Assembly: GCA_023266195.1 (NCBI GenBank)
Contig: JAHFRP010000010.1
Span: 1 to 64,000 of the forward strand
Length of the DNA stretch: 64,000 nt
Origin: Sulfuricella sp.
GTDB taxonomy: Bacteria; Pseudomonadota; Gammaproteobacteria; Burkholderiales; Sulfuricellaceae
Direction: 5' to 3'
Part shown: piece after piece, positions 19,638 through 29,828 of the stretch
Position numbering within the stretch: position 1 is the first letter of the stretch
Layout: every line of letters begins with the position of its first letter
Position numbers and translations under genes: made by a program
Notes under the pieces: model-generated
Database searches by the model: none
Told to the model about the DNA's origin: nothing
What the model saw: the letters and a program-made list of their open reading frames with translations, nothing else

Positions 19638-21271
19638 CGTCGCTTGAAATAGTTGATCAGCCCGTTGGTGGACGAGTCGTGCGATGCGACGGATGTGTCG
19701 CCGCCCAGCTCCGGCAGGATTTTCTGCGCCAGCTGCTTGCCCAGTTCCACGCCCCACTGGTCGAAGGAGTTGAGGTTCCAGATCATCCCCTGCACGAACA
19801 CCTTGTGCTCGTAGAGTGCGATCAGCGCGCCCAGGGTTTTCGGGTCGAGCTTCTGGAACAGGATCGAGTTGGTCGGGCTGTTGCCGGGGAATACCTTGTG
19901 CGGCAGCAGCTGTTCCAGCGCGGCGCCTTGCATGCCCGCCGTTTCCAGCTCGCTGCGCGCTTCCGCGCCGGTCTTGCCTTTCATCAGGGCTTCGGTCTGG
20001 GCGAAGAAATTGGACAGCAGGATGGCGTGGTGCTCGCCGAGCGGATGCTGGCTTTCGATGGGCGCGATGAAGTCCGCCGGCACCAGCCGGGTGCCCTGGT
20101 GGATCAGCTGGTAGAAGGCGTGCTGGCCGTTGGTGCCGGGTTCGCCCCAGATCACCGGGCCGGTGGTGTAGTCCACGGGTTCGCCGTTCCTGTCCACGCG
20201 CTTGCCGTTGCTTTCCATGTCGAGCTGCTGCAAATAGGCGGGGAAGCGCGCCAGCGATTGATCGTAGGGCAGCACCGCGTGGCTGTGGGCGTTCCAGAAA
20301 TTGGCGTACCACACGCCGAGCAGGGCCAGGATCGCCGGCATGTTGGCTTCGAGCGGGGCACTGCGGAAATGCTCGTCCATCTCGAAGGCGCCGGCGAGCA
20401 GCGCCTCGAAGTTGTCCATGCCGACGTAGACCGCGATCGGCAGACCGATGGCCGACCACAGCGAATAGCGCCCGCCCACCCAGTCCCAGAATTCGAACAT
20501 GTGTTCGGTGTCGATGCCGAATTGCGCGACCGCCTTGGCGTTGGTGGAAACCGCGACGAAGTGCCTGGACACCGCCGTTTCGTCGGGCGCCTGGGCGAGC
20601 AGCCAGGCCCGCGCAGTGGCGGCGTTGGTCATGGTTTCCTGGGTGGTGAAGGTCTTCGAGGCGACGATGAACAGGGTGGTGGCCGGGTCGAGCCGCTTCA
20701 GCGTTTCGGCCATCTGCGTGCCGTCCACGTTGGACACGAAATGGGCGTGGAGGCCGGGCTGGGCATAGGGTGCCAAGGCCAGGCAGGCCATCGCCGGGCC
20801 GAGGTCGGAGCCGCCGATGCCGATGTTGACGACATCGGTGATCGGCTTGCCGGTGTGGCCTTTCCATTCGCCGGAGCGCACCCGTTCGGAGAACTCGCGC
20901 ATCTTGCCGAGCACGCGCCGCACTTCCGGCATTACATCCGCGCCGTCGGCCATGACCGGGCGGCCGGAGCGGTTTCTCAGCGCCGTGTGCAGCACCGCGC
21001 GGCCCTCGGTGAAGTTGATCTTGTCGCCGGCGAACATTTTGTCGCGCCAGCCCTCGATCCCGGCGTGGCGCGCCAGGCCGGTCAGCAAGGCGAGCGTTTC
21101 CGCCGTGATGCGGTTTTTCGAGTAGTCGAGCAAGAGGCCGCAGGCTTCCAGCGAGAATGCGTCGAAGCGCTTGGGGTCGGCGGCGAACAGGTCGCGCAGG
21201 TGAGTGGATGAGAGGGTTTCCTGGTGCGCTTTCAGGGCTTGCCAGGGCTGTGAGCGGGTGAGGTCGGACAT
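19634..21271 (-). CDS. pgi: Glucose-6-phosphate isomerase
   Basis: The 545-residue enzyme contains the family signatures [11 protein letters not shown] (phosphate loop), the second signature [18 protein letters not shown] with the catalytic histidine, and the C-terminal region [14 protein letters not shown]. It interconverts glucose-6-phosphate and fructose-6-phosphate, linking the zwf-pgl-gnd branch and glycogen synthesis to glycolysis or gluconeogenesis. It follows the glgB-DUF4258-DUF2283 run by 56 bases in the same direction, so co-transcription is likely. The stop lies in a GTAG repeat. Confidence 0.96.
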   Translation of the reverse strand: MSDLTRSQPWQALKAHQETLSSTHLRDLFAADPKRFDAFSLEACGLLLDYSKNRITAETLALLTGLARHAGIEGWRDKMFAGDKINFTEGRAVLHTALRNRSGRPVMADGADVMPEVRRVLGKMREFSERVRSGEWKGHTGKPITDVVNIGIGGSDLGPAMACLALAPYAQPGLHAHFVSNVDGTQMAETLKRLDPATTLFIVASKTFTTQETMTNAATARAWLLAQAPDETAVSRHFVAVSTNAKAVAQFGIDTEHMFEFWDWVGGRYSLWSAIGLPIAVYVGMDNFEALLAGAFEMDEHFRSAPLEANMPAILALLGVWYANFWNAHSHAVLPYDQSLARFPAYLQQLDMESNGKRVDRNGEPVDYTTGPVIWGEPGTNGQHAFYQLIHQGTRLVPADFIAPIESQHPLGEHHAILLSNFFAQTEALMKGKTGAEARSELETAGMQGAALEQLLPHKVFPGNSPTNSILFQKLDPKTLGALIALYEHKVFVQGMIWNLNSFDQWGVELGKQLAQKILPELGGDTSVASHDSSTNGLINYFKRR

Positions 21272-21327
21272 GGGGATTCCAAAATATGAGGTGGCGTCAA
21301 ACGGGCGACGTGCCCATCATTCTGGGG

Positions 21328-21528
21328 TCAAGCCGCCTGGAACAGTAACTCGCGCACGTTCATTTGTTGGCCGCGGGCGGACAGGTGCAGAATTTCCACT
21401 CCGACAACCTGATTTTTGTCGTTGAAATCCAGAATCACGCCGGGAGAGACTTCTTCGGATTCGATGATTTTAGAATCGTCCAGACGCAGGTAGAGGGCAT
21501 CCGCCTTTTCATCCACTTTCAGTTTCAT
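21328..21528 (-). CDS. DUF2283 family small protein (possible antitoxin-like partner)
   Basis: The 66-residue protein begins [19 protein letters not shown], the typical DUF2283 opening, followed by VSPGVILDFNDKNQVVGVEIL. DUF2283 proteins are small beta-rich proteins of unknown role, often found next to DUF4258 genes and sometimes suspected to be toxin-antitoxin partners. Here its ATG overlaps the stop of the DUF4258 gene (ATGA, 21525-21528), so the two are translated together. Confidence 0.82.
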   Translation of the reverse strand: MKLKVDEKADALYLRLDDSKIIESEEVSPGVILDFNDKNQVVGVEILHLSARGQQMNVRELLFQAA

Positions 21529-21773
21529 GGCATTCCTTTCATGGTTCTATCGAAATAGACGGTGACGATGCGAAACGGTTCCGCGGTGGCCACTACCACA
21601 CGCAATACGCGATTGCCGAATTCCGGGATTCTGCCCAAGCGGTGTTCCAGCGATCCGTCCGCGCGATCCGGCTCGATTCGCTCGGGAGTAAGCAGCACGC
21701 GCTCCAGCCACTCAAGCGCTATTTCACGTTCCTGCAGGACGTCGCGTGCGTGCTGAGTCAGTATATAGTTCAT
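21525..21773 (-). CDS. DUF4258 family small protein
   Basis: The 82-residue protein starts with the segment [20 protein letters not shown], which matches the beginning of DUF4258 domains, and ends with a beta strand [12 protein letters not shown]4258 has been compared with RelE-like and BrnT-like small toxins, but activity is unproved. Its start overlaps the glgB stop (ATGA, 21770-21773) and its stop overlaps the DUF2283 gene, so three genes are chained by ATGA overlaps, unusual for a mobile toxin-antitoxin pair. Confidence 0.8.
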   Translation of the reverse strand: MNYILTQHARDVLQEREIALEWLERVLLTPERIEPDRADGSLEHRLGRIPEFGNRVLRVVVATAEPFRIVTVYFDRTMKGMP

Positions 21774-23953
21774 TCAGCCAAAGCGAGCAAAATCCCCGCC
21801 AGCGGCGGCACGGTGATCGCCACGGACCAGGGATGCCCCATCCAGGGCGTTTCCTCGGCGAACAGGCCTGCGCCGTTGCCCAGGTTTCCGCCGCCGTAAT
21901 ATTCCGAGTCGCTGTTGAAGATTTCCCGGTAGGCGCCGGGGCGAGGCACGCCGATGCGGTAGCCGTGGCGCGGCACCGGCGTGAAGTTGAACACCACGGC
22001 GACGAAGGCGCCGTCGCGGGCGCGGCGCTGGTAGGACAGCACCGACTGGTCGGCGTCGTGGCAGTCGATCCAGTCGAAGCCTTCGCGTTCGAAATCGAGC
22101 TGGTGCAGGGCGGGCAGGTCGCGGTAAAGGCGGTTGATGTCGCGCGCCAGGCGATGCGCGCCCTGGTGCCACTCGTGTTGCAGCAGAGCCCAGTCGAGCT
22201 CCCCATCGACGCGCCATTCGCGGCCCTGGGCGAGTTCGTTGCCCATGAAGTTGAGCTTCTTGCCGGGGTAGGTCATCTGGTAGGTGAGCAGCAGGCGCAG
22301 GTTGGCGAATTTCTGCCAGCCGTCGCCCGGCATCTTGTCCAGCAGCGAGCGCTTGCCATGCACCACTTCGTCGTGGGAGAACGGCAGCACGAAATTCTCG
22401 CTGTAGGCATAGAGCTGGCCGAAGGTCAGCTCGTTGTGGTGGTAGCGGCGATGGATCGGGTCGTGCTGCATGTAGTACAGGGTGTCGTTCATCCAGCCCA
22501 TGTTCCACTTCATCGAGAAGCCCAGGCCGCCGAGATAGACCGGGCGCGACACCATCGGCCAGGAGGTGGATTCCTCGGCGAAGGTCAGCGCGCCGGGGAA
22601 TTCCTCGTGCACCATGACGTTGAGCTGGCGCAGGAAATCGACGGCATCGAGGTTTTCCCGGCCGCCGAACTTGTTGGGCAGCCATTCGCCGGTCTTGCGC
22701 GAGTAGTCGAGGTAGAGCATGGAGGCGACGGCATCGACCCTGAGGCCGTCGATGTGAAACTCGTGCAGCCAGTAATAGGCGCTGGACAGGAGGAAGCTTT
22801 TGACCTCGTGCCGGCTGTAATTGAAGATGTGCGTGCCCCAGTCGATGTGCAGCCCCAGGCGCGGGTCTTCGTGCTCATAGAGGGCGGTGCCGTCGAAGCG
22901 GGCGAGCGCCCAGGCGTCCTGCGGGAAATGCGCCGGCACCCAGTCGAGGATGACGCCGATTCCGGCTTGGTGGCAGGCGTCGACGAAGTTGCGCAATTCG
23001 TCCGGCGAGCCGTGGCGCGAGGTGGGAGCGAAATAGCCGGTGGTCTGGTAGCCCCAGGATTCGTCGAGCGGGTGCTCGGAAATCGGCAACAGCTCGATAT
23101 GGGTGTAGCCCATTTCCTGAACGTAGGGGATGAGGCTGTCCGCCAGTTCGCTCCAGTTGTAGAAGCGCCCGTCGGGATGGCGCCGCCACGATCCGGCGTG
23201 GATTTCGTAGATGTTGAAGGGGGCGTGCAGCCAGTCGAGCTTGCCGCGCCGATCCAGCCAGTCGCCGTCCCGCCAGGCATGGCCGTTTGGCGCCGCCACC
23301 CGCGACGCGGTGCTGGGGCGAAGTTCGAATTGTTGCGCGTAGGGATCGGCTTTCACTACCACCTGGCCGCTGTGGCGGCTGAGAATCTCGAATTTATACA
23401 GGCTGCCGGGGGCGAGCCCGGGGATGAAGATTTCCCATACGCCGGAATTCCCCACGCCGCGCATCGGATTGACGCGGCCGTCCCAGCGGTTGAAATCGCC
23501 GACCACGCTGACCCGCTCGGCATTCGGCGCCCACACCGCGAAGCGCGTGCCGGCGACGCCGAGAATTTCCGTCGGCTGGGCGCCCAGCATGCGGTAGGCC
23601 TGGTACAGCCGCCCTTCGCCGAACAGGTATAGGTCGAGTTCGCTGAGCGAGCTGGGAAAGGAATAGGGGTCGCGGCTTTCGTTCATCTGCCCGTTTTGCA
23701 GATGGCGCAGCCGGTATGCCGCGGGGGGCGCTTCCTTGCCCCGCCATTCGAACAGGCCCGGCGCGGCCCCGTCTTCCCCGCCGGTTTGCTCCATATCGGC
23801 CCAGCCGTTTGGGGTTTCCAGCCAGACCCGGTCGGAAAACGGGGCGAATGCCCGGACGGTCCAGCCGTCATCGGTCCGGTGTGCGCCGAGAAAGGCGAAT
23901 GGGTCATGCAGGCGTGCCTGGAGCAGGGACTTCAGTTGTGCATTGACTTTCAT
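21770..23953 (-). CDS. glgB: 1,4-alpha-glucan branching enzyme
   Basis: The 727-residue enzyme has the N-terminal CBM48 domains and a GH13 catalytic barrel. The nucleophile is Asp407 in LRVDAVASM and the acid/base is Glu460 in [10 protein letters not shown], matching the E. coli Asp405/Glu458 positions, with the [10 protein letters not shown] motif further on. It introduces alpha-1,6 branches into glycogen. It is divergent from glgC across a 380-base spacer and is the first gene of the run glgB-DUF4258-DUF2283-pgi. Confidence 0.96.
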   Translation of the reverse strand: MKVNAQLKSLLQARLHDPFAFLGAHRTDDGWTVRAFAPFSDRVWLETPNGWADMEQTGGEDGAAPGLFEWRGKEAPPAAYRLRHLQNGQMNESRDPYSFPSSLSELDLYLFGEGRLYQAYRMLGAQPTEILGVAGTRFAVWAPNAERVSVVGDFNRWDGRVNPMRGVGNSGVWEIFIPGLAPGSLYKFEILSRHSGQVVVKADPYAQQFELRPSTASRVAAPNGHAWRDGDWLDRRGKLDWLHAPFNIYEIHAGSWRRHPDGRFYNWSELADSLIPYVQEMGYTHIELLPISEHPLDESWGYQTTGYFAPTSRHGSPDELRNFVDACHQAGIGVILDWVPAHFPQDAWALARFDGTALYEHEDPRLGLHIDWGTHIFNYSRHEVKSFLLSSAYYWLHEFHIDGLRVDAVASMLYLDYSRKTGEWLPNKFGGRENLDAVDFLRQLNVMVHEEFPGALTFAEESTSWPMVSRPVYLGGLGFSMKWNMGWMNDTLYYMQHDPIHRRYHHNELTFGQLYAYSENFVLPFSHDEVVHGKRSLLDKMPGDGWQKFANLRLLLTYQMTYPGKKLNFMGNELAQGREWRVDGELDWALLQHEWHQGAHRLARDINRLYRDLPALHQLDFEREGFDWIDCHDADQSVLSYQRRARDGAFVAVVFNFTPVPRHGYRIGVPRPGAYREIFNSDSEYYGGGNLGNGAGLFAEETPWMGHPWSVAITVPPLAGILLALAE

Positions 23954-24333
23954 TATGGCGTCATGTTTCCATAGTCATGGCCGAATCCGATAGATTATAG
24001 CGGCAGAGTCGGGGGTTGCGGGAGTTTTTGGCCTGCTATAATAATTTGTCACGCCAGCTTGGCTTGAGACTCGCGAAGCGAGACCCCGTCCCCCTCTCCC
24101 GTCTTGCCGTGGTCGCTGCGCGGCAGTGGGAACCCGGCGGGGACACTCCTCGCGGGTGCGAGCGGGAGAGGGTTAGGGGAGAGGGAAACGGTCTTGGCGA
24201 ATCGCCGTTTTCACCCTGACCGTTTGCTTGGCAGGGCCGAATTCATTCGGCCACAGTGTCGTGTCCGGCCGGCGTGCGCCTCGCCCGCGAGGGTTTTTCC
24301 GGTATTCAAATCAATAATCGATGGAGGTTGGTT
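23954..24333. other. Divergent glgB/glgC spacer
   Basis: This 380-base stretch holds no gene. It contains back-to-back TATAAT candidates: one on the minus strand at 23994-23999, 40 bases before glgB, and one on the plus strand at 24037-24042 with TTGCGG 15 bases upstream. A large CTCTCCC-type repeat (24069-24193) lies between the plus-strand -10 and glgC, so the glgC leader would be about 285 bases and would include the repeat. Confidence 0.45.
24069..24193. repeat. CTCTCCC-type repeat with enlarged loop
   Basis: It starts GACTCGCGAAGCGAGACCCC, continues GTCCCCCTCTCCCG, and ends CGGGAGAGGGTTAGGGGAG then AGGGAAACGG. Compared with the copy at 60764-60830 the loop between the arms is about 55 bases longer (24100-24160). 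It lies in the putative glgC leader. Confidence 0.8.
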
Positions 24334-25611
24334 TTGCAGAAAGAATATCCCCGTTTCGTCAGCCTGCTTACAAAAAACACAGTCGCATTGATCCTCGCGG
24401 GCGGACGCGGCAGCCGGCTGAAAAATCTCACCGAATGGCGCGCCAAGCCGGCGGTGCCGTTCGCCGGCAAGTTCCGCATTGTCGATTTTCCGTTGTCCAA
24501 TTGCGTCAATTCCGGCATCCGCCGCATCGGCGTCATCACCCAGTACAAGGCGCACAGCCTGCTGCAGCATCTGCATCGCGGCTGGAGCTTCCTGCGTGGC
24601 GAGTTCAACGAATTCGTCGAGCTGATGCCGGCGCAGCAGCGCATCGAGGAAAGCTGGTACCGCGGCACCGCCGACGCGGTATTCCAGAACATGGACATCC
24701 TGCGCAGCTACGACCCGACCTACATCCTGATCCTGGCGGGCGACCACGTCTACAAGATGGATTACGGCGAAATGCTGGCGTTCCACGCCGCCAAGGGCGC
24801 GGACATGACGGTGGCCTGCCTCGAAGTGCCGCTGGACGACGCCAGGGAATTCGGCGTGATGTCGGTGGACGGCGACCAGCGCGTGGTCGATTTCAACGAA
24901 AAGCCGGACAACCCGAAACCCACGCCCGGCAATCCGGACATGGCGCTGGCGAGCATGGGGATCTACATCTTCAACGCCGATTTCCTCTACGAGCAGCTGC
25001 TGCGCGATGCCGACGTGGGTTCGTCGTCGCACGATTTCGGCAAGGACATCATTCCCTACATCATGTCGCGCTACCGCGTGTTCGCCCACCGCTTCTCCGA
25101 CAGCTGCGTCATTTCCCAGCCGGGAGAGGCGCCCTACTGGCGCGACGTCGGTACGGTGGATGCCTACTGGGAAGCCAACATGGAACTGACCAAGGTGACC
25201 CCAGACCTCAACTTGTACGATGAGAACTGGCCGATCTGGACCTACCAGGCGCAGTTGCCGCCGGCCAAATTCGTGTTCGACGACGAGATTCGCCGCGGAT
25301 CGGCGGTGGATTCGCTGGTGTCCGGCGGTTGCATCATCAGCGGCGCGTCGGTGAAGCGTTCACTGCTGTTTTCCAATGTCTACGTCCACAGCTATGCCGA
25401 GGTCAGCGATTCGGTGATCCTGCCCGACGTGGATATCGGGCGCGGCGCGGTGCTGCACCGCGCGGTGGTGGACAAGGGCTGCAAGATACCGGAAGACCTG
25501 GTGGTGGGGCGCGATCCGGTGGAGGATGCCAAGCGCTTCCACGTCACCAAGAAAGGGATCACCCTGATCACGCCGGACATGCTCGGGCAGAGGTTGCATC
25601 ACGCGCGCTGA
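24334..25611 (+). CDS. glgC: Glucose-1-phosphate adenylyltransferase (ADP-glucose pyrophosphorylase)
   Basis: The 425-residue enzyme has the nucleotide-binding motif [20 protein letters not shown], the region [16 protein letters not shown], and the segment [12 protein letters not shown] seen in GlgC enzymes, followed by a left-handed beta helix. It makes ADP-glucose, the committed step of glycogen synthesis. No ATG lies at the right place; a TTG at 24334 follows GGAGG by six bases and gives the usual N-terminal length, so I choose it over the ATG-less extension to 24256. Allosteric control by sugar phosphates is expected from the family. Confidence 0.93.
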   Translation: MQKEYPRFVSLLTKNTVALILAGGRGSRLKNLTEWRAKPAVPFAGKFRIVDFPLSNCVNSGIRRIGVITQYKAHSLLQHLHRGWSFLRGEFNEFVELMPAQQRIEESWYRGTADAVFQNMDILRSYDPTYILILAGDHVYKMDYGEMLAFHAAKGADMTVACLEVPLDDAREFGVMSVDGDQRVVDFNEKPDNPKPTPGNPDMALASMGIYIFNADFLYEQLLRDADVGSSSHDFGKDIIPYIMSRYRVFAHRFSDSCVISQPGEAPYWRDVGTVDAYWEANMELTKVTPDLNLYDENWPIWTYQAQLPPAKFVFDDEIRRGSAVDSLVSGGCIISGASVKRSLLFSNVYVHSYAEVSDSVILPDVDIGRGAVLHRAVVDKGCKIPEDLVVGRDPVEDAKRFHVTKKGITLITPDMLGQRLHHAR

Positions 25612-25626
25612 CGCTAGTCCTGGGGC

Positions 25627-25699
25627 GTAGGTCGGGCACCCCGTGCCCGACAAATCGCGCGCCCAACCTGAACCGTCTGGCACAGGGTGCCCGACCTAC
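25627..25699. repeat. GTAG-headed repeat between glgC and the first GH57 gene
   Basis: The left arm GTAGGTCGGGCACCCCGTGC pairs with the right arm GGCACAGGGTGCCCGACCTAC over most of its length. It lies between two co-directional genes. Confidence 0.88.
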
Positions 25700-25760
25700 A
25701 TGTCGGGTAGTTGGCGCTTCGCGGTTTTTACTCGGGACGCAGAACTCGGGACTGAAATTT

Positions 25761-27524
25761 ATGACCGACAAAAAACTTAACCTGATCCTGTGCTGGCATA
25801 TGCACCAGCCGGATTATCGCAACCTGACCAGCGGCGAATACATGCTGCCGTGGACATACCTGCACGCCATGAAGGATTACACCGACATGGCGTACCACCT
25901 CGAAAGTCATTCCAAGGCACGCGCCGTGTTCAATTTCGTGCCGGTTCTGCTCGACCAGCTGGAGGATTACAGTCGCCAGTTCGAGGAAGGCCGGTTGCTC
26001 GACCCGCTGTTGAAGCTGCTGGCCGAGGAAGACTTGAACAACCTGTCGCCGGACCGGCGCAAGCTGGTTTTCGACAGCTGTTTCCGCTCCAACCATACCA
26101 AGATGATCGACCCCTACCCGCCTTACAGGCGGTTGTGGGATCTGTTCAACCATCAGGAGCCGTTCGGCGCGGTGGGGCTGGATTACCTGTCCGGCCAATA
26201 CCTGTCCGACCTGTTGGTGTGGTATCACCTGGTGTGGTGCGGCGAAACGGTGCGGCGCAATCACGAGCTGGTGGTCAACCTGATGACCAAAGGTTCGCAC
26301 TTTACCCTCGCCGATCGCCGCGACTTGCTGGCCCTGATCGGCCGGCTGATCAGGGAGTTGATCCCGCGCTACCGCAAGCTGGCGGACGACGGGCAGATCG
26401 AGATTTCCACCACGCCCCATTGCCATCCCATCGTGCCTCTCCTGATCGACTTCAAGGTGGCGCGGGAATGCATGCCCGGCGTCAGCCTGCCCGAGGCGGC
26501 CTATTATCCGGGCGGGCTCAAGCGCGCCTCGTTCCATATCGATTCGGCGATCGACAGCCACCGCGCACGTTTCGGCGTCGCGCCGCAGGGCATCTGGCCG
26601 GCCGAGGGCGGCGTGTCGCAGGCGGCGGCGCTGGTGTTCGCCGAACATGGCTGCCGCTGGATGGCGAGCGGCGAAGCCGTGCTGGTCAACAGCCTGCGCG
26701 GCCTGGACGGGAGCAAGACGCTGCCCGCGCGGATGGATTACCTTTACCGGCCCTACCGGATTGCCACCGGCGAGCGCGAGATTGTTTCCTTCTTCCGCGA
26801 CGACAAGCTGTCCGACCGGATCGGCTTCGAATATGCGAAATGGTTCGGCAAGGACGCGGTGGACAACTTCATCCATGCCCTGGAGGAGATCTGGCGCTGC
26901 ACGCCGGCGGGCGAGAACCCGGTGGTGAGCGTGATCTTGGACGGGGAAAACGCCTGGGAATACTATCCCTACAACGGCTATTACTTCCTGTCCGAGATGT
27001 ACGAGGCGCTGGAATCCCATCCTTTCATCCGCACCACCACCTTCAAGGATTACCTCGACGGCCATGTCGGGCAGAACGGCATGCAGGCGCAATTGCCGCT
27101 GGAGCTGGCGGGAATCGCGGGGGCCGACCCCGTCGCGGCGGAGCTGCCCTACCTGGTGGCGGGCAGCTGGGTCTATGGCACTTTTTCCACCTGGATCGGC
27201 TCGCCGGACAAGAACCGCGCATGGGATATGCTCTGCGCCGCCAAGCAGAGTTTCGACCTGGTGGTCGCCAGCGGCCGCCTGAGCGCGGAAGAGATCGAGC
27301 ATGCGCATCTCCAGCTGGCCGACTGCGAGGGCTCGGACTGGTTCTGGTGGTTCGGCGACTACAACCCGCAGCACAGCGTGGAGAGTTTCGATAAACTGTA
27401 CCGTGAAAACCTGGCGAATCTTTACAGCCTGCTGAAGCTGCCGGTGCCCGAGGAGCTCGGCAAGCCGATCAGCCACGGCGGCGGTAACCCCGAGGCCGGC
27501 GGGGCGATGCGGCGGGCTTCTTGA
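25761..27524 (+). CDS. Glycoside hydrolase family 57 protein (amylase-like)
   Basis: The 587-residue protein begins LILCWHMHQPDY, the first GH57 motif (HQP), and continues with FNFVPVLLDQL and GIWPAEGGVS, whose glutamate is in the position of the GH57 nucleophile, then VILDGENAWEYY, whose aspartate matches the acid/base. It is therefore an alpha-glucan-acting enzyme of the COG1449 type; hydrolase, debranching and transferase activities all occur in the family. The frame is open back to 25329 inside glgC, but ATG 25761 begins directly before the first conserved strand. Position after glgC suggests a role in glycogen turnover. Confidence 0.88.
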   Translation: MTDKKLNLILCWHMHQPDYRNLTSGEYMLPWTYLHAMKDYTDMAYHLESHSKARAVFNFVPVLLDQLEDYSRQFEEGRLLDPLLKLLAEEDLNNLSPDRRKLVFDSCFRSNHTKMIDPYPPYRRLWDLFNHQEPFGAVGLDYLSGQYLSDLLVWYHLVWCGETVRRNHELVVNLMTKGSHFTLADRRDLLALIGRLIRELIPRYRKLADDGQIEISTTPHCHPIVPLLIDFKVARECMPGVSLPEAAYYPGGLKRASFHIDSAIDSHRARFGVAPQGIWPAEGGVSQAAALVFAEHGCRWMASGEAVLVNSLRGLDGSKTLPARMDYLYRPYRIATGEREIVSFFRDDKLSDRIGFEYAKWFGKDAVDNFIHALEEIWRCTPAGENPVVSVILDGENAWEYYPYNGYYFLSEMYEALESHPFIRTTTFKDYLDGHVGQNGMQAQLPLELAGIAGADPVAAELPYLVAGSWVYGTFSTWIGSPDKNRAWDMLCAAKQSFDLVVASGRLSAEEIEHAHLQLADCEGSDWFWWFGDYNPQHSVESFDKLYRENLANLYSLLKLPVPEELGKPISHGGGNPEAGGAMRRAS

Positions 27525-27531
27525 AAGTTGT

Positions 27532-27712
27532 CGGTTTTCAGTAAAATCCCGCCTTTTTTGATTTAAAACTGAAAGCTGACAACCGATGACTGAAAACCAA
27601 AGCAGATTCAGTAGGGTGCGCCGTGCGCACCAATTGGCGTCAAATGGCGCGCACGACGCACCCTACCGATGACTGAAAACTGGCAACTGATCACTGACGA
27701 CTGAAAACTAAA
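27532..27712. repeat. Composite repeat: TGAAAAC-type arms around a GTAG-headed element
   Basis: Units of the type ACTGAAAGCTGACAACCGATG and TGAAAACTGGCAACTGATC surround a hairpin 27611-27666 that starts GTAGGGTGCGCCGTGCGCAC and ends GCGCACGACGCACCCTAC. The two element types appear nested between the two GH57 genes. Confidence 0.8.
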
Positions 27713-27715
27713 ACA

Positions 27716-29722
27716 ATGACCAAACCCATTTCCCTGTTGCTCGGCGTCCACGCCCACCAGCCCGTCGGCAATTTTTCCGAGGTGCTGGAAGACGCGCATC
27801 TGCGCTGCTACCGCCCGTTCATCCACACCCTTTACCGCTTCCCCGATTTCCAGTTCGCCGTGCACTTTTCCGGCTGGCTGTTGGACTGGCTGCTGCTGCA
27901 TTACCCCGAGGACATGGCCTTGCTGCAGGAGATGGTGAAGCGCGGCCAGGTCGAGCTGTTCGGCGCCGGCGAAACCGAGCCGGTGCTGGCGGTGATTCCC
28001 TCCCGCGACCGGGTGGGGCAGGTGACGCGGCTGTCCGACAAGCTGGAAAAGAAGCTGGGGCAACGGCCGGAAGGCGCCTGGCTGACCGAACGGGTATGGG
28101 AAGCGACGGTGGTGCCGGCGCTGGCCGACGCGCACATCCGCTACGTCACGGTGGACGACTACCACTTCTTTTGCACCGGCAAGACCGCGGCGGAGCTGGA
28201 CGGTTTCTACACCACCGAGGAGGACGGCCGCCGGCTCGACCTGTTCCCGATTTCCGAGGAGCTGCGCTACCGCTTTCCGTTTTCGCCCGCCGACGAGGCC
28301 GTGGCTTACCTGGAGCGGCTGGCCGACGAAGGGCGCGACTGCGCGGTGTATTTCGACGACATCGAAAAATTCGGCATTTGGCCGGAGACCTACGAATGGG
28401 TCTACGAAAAGGGCTGGCTGGTGAGCTTCATCGAGAAGGTGCTGGCTTCGCCGAAAATCAGTCCGCGGCGCTATAGCGATTACCATGGCGCCGCCAGCAC
28501 GCGCGGCGTGGTCTACCTGCCCACCGTGTCCTACAGCGAAATGAACGAGTGGACGCTGCCGGCGCCGGCCGCCAACGGCTATGCCGACCTGGTCGCCAGG
28601 GCCAAGGCCGAGGGAAGGTTCGAGCGCGAGAAGGCGTTCCTGCGCGGCGGCATGTGGAAAAATTTCCTGTCCCGCTACCCCGAATCCAACTGGATGCACA
28701 AGCGCATGCTGTCCTTGTCGGTCCGCGTGGAGCAGCTGCCGGCCAACAAGCGCAAACCGGCCATGCTCGACGCGCTGTATCGCGCCCAGGCCAACGATGC
28801 CTACTGGCACGGCCTGTTCGGCGGGCTGTATCTGCCTCACCTGCGGCGCGCGGTGTACCACGCCATCGTCGAGCTGGAAGGGCTGCTCGACCTGGCCGCG
28901 CCGCGTCCGGCGCAGGCCCGGTTCGACTGCGACCTCGACGGCCGGGACGAGGTGTTCCTGCACAATGCCGCCGCGCAGGCGGTGGTGCGGCTGGACGGCA
29001 ACGCCGGCGTGATCGAGTTCGACAGCTATCCGCTCAAACACAATTTTGCCGACAGCCTCGCGCGGCAGACCGAGCACTATCACCGCAAGATCCATCTGCG
29101 CGAAGAAAGCGCCCCGCAGGAATGCGCCGGCATTGCTTCGGCTCATGACCGAGTCAGCTTCAAGCATGAGATTCTGCCCGAGGATCTGGCCACCGACACC
29201 CGTCCGCGCTGCCTGTTCCTCGACAGCATCCGGCCCGAGGGGAGCGTGCCGCAGCCGGTGCTCGATTACCAGCTGGAGGCCGGGCAGGGCCAGCTCCTGG
29301 TTTTTGCCCGCGTCGGGGTGGAGAAGCGGGTGGGTCTGCTGGATAACGGCCTGGAAGTGAGCTACCGGTTTGGCGCCGAGCCGCGCGGCGCTTTCGTCAC
29401 CGAAATCAACCTCGCCATGCCGAGCTGCGACGGGCCGGCCGGGCGGTTCGTTTTCGAGGGCCACGTGGCGGGCGGTTTCGGCCAACCGCTGGACCTGGAC
29501 CAGGTAAAGGAACTGCTGCTTCAGGACGACGTGCTGGGCGGCGCGGTGAAGCTGACCTCCAGCTTGCCGGCCCGCCTGACCAGTCGGCCCCATTTCAGCG
29601 TGTCGCAGTCCGAGGCCGGCTTCGAGAAAATCATGCAGGCCGTCACCCTTACGCTGGAATGGCCGCTGGATCAGTTTCGCCGCGAACTGCGTGTGGCGCT
29701 GGAAGTGCTGCCTAAAGCGTGA
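27716..29722 (+). CDS. GH57 4-alpha-glucanotransferase/alpha-amylase
   Basis: The 668-residue protein has the GH57 motif LLGVHAHQPVGNF at its start, the nucleophile motif ETEPVLAVIPSRD (Glu88) and the acid/base motif YFDDIEKFGIWPE (Asp214/Asp215), as in archaeal 4-alpha-glucanotransferases and the amylases with DUF1925/DUF1926 C-terminal domains. The C-terminal half (about 400-668) fits those beta domains. The likely reaction is transfer or hydrolysis of alpha-1,4-glucan chains, which would process maltodextrins released by the phosphorylase. No GH13 debranching enzyme (glgX) or malQ is seen in the window, and the two GH57 genes may fill that role. Confidence 0.88.
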   Translation: MTKPISLLLGVHAHQPVGNFSEVLEDAHLRCYRPFIHTLYRFPDFQFAVHFSGWLLDWLLLHYPEDMALLQEMVKRGQVELFGAGETEPVLAVIPSRDRVGQVTRLSDKLEKKLGQRPEGAWLTERVWEATVVPALADAHIRYVTVDDYHFFCTGKTAAELDGFYTTEEDGRRLDLFPISEELRYRFPFSPADEAVAYLERLADEGRDCAVYFDDIEKFGIWPETYEWVYEKGWLVSFIEKVLASPKISPRRYSDYHGAASTRGVVYLPTVSYSEMNEWTLPAPAANGYADLVARAKAEGRFEREKAFLRGGMWKNFLSRYPESNWMHKRMLSLSVRVEQLPANKRKPAMLDALYRAQANDAYWHGLFGGLYLPHLRRAVYHAIVELEGLLDLAAPRPAQARFDCDLDGRDEVFLHNAAAQAVVRLDGNAGVIEFDSYPLKHNFADSLARQTEHYHRKIHLREESAPQECAGIASAHDRVSFKHEILPEDLATDTRPRCLFLDSIRPEGSVPQPVLDYQLEAGQGQLLVFARVGVEKRVGLLDNGLEVSYRFGAEPRGAFVTEINLAMPSCDGPAGRFVFEGHVAGGFGQPLDLDQVKELLLQDDVLGGAVKLTSSLPARLTSRPHFSVSQSEAGFEKIMQAVTLTLEWPLDQFRRELRVALEVLPKA

Positions 29723-29748
29723 GGCGCACGAACGGCAGGGGCGGGTTT

Positions 29749-29776
29749 TTGCGCTTCATCCTTCACGAGGTATACT
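29749..29776 (+). promoter_or_regulatory. Candidate promoter of the SlyD-like gene
   Basis: TTGCGC (29749-29754) and TATACT (29771-29776) are separated by 16 bases, 52 bases before the ATG at 29829. Confidence 0.45.
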
Positions 29777-29828
29777 GGCCGCCTTTTTTAATTTGCGCCC
29801 TTTGGGGTATTTGATCGGAAATTGATCC

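Noticed and set aside
21328..21773. Calling the DUF4258/DUF2283 pair an established toxin-antitoxin system
   Set aside because: The activity of these families is not proved, and the sequence shows no catalytic signature; kept only as a possibility.
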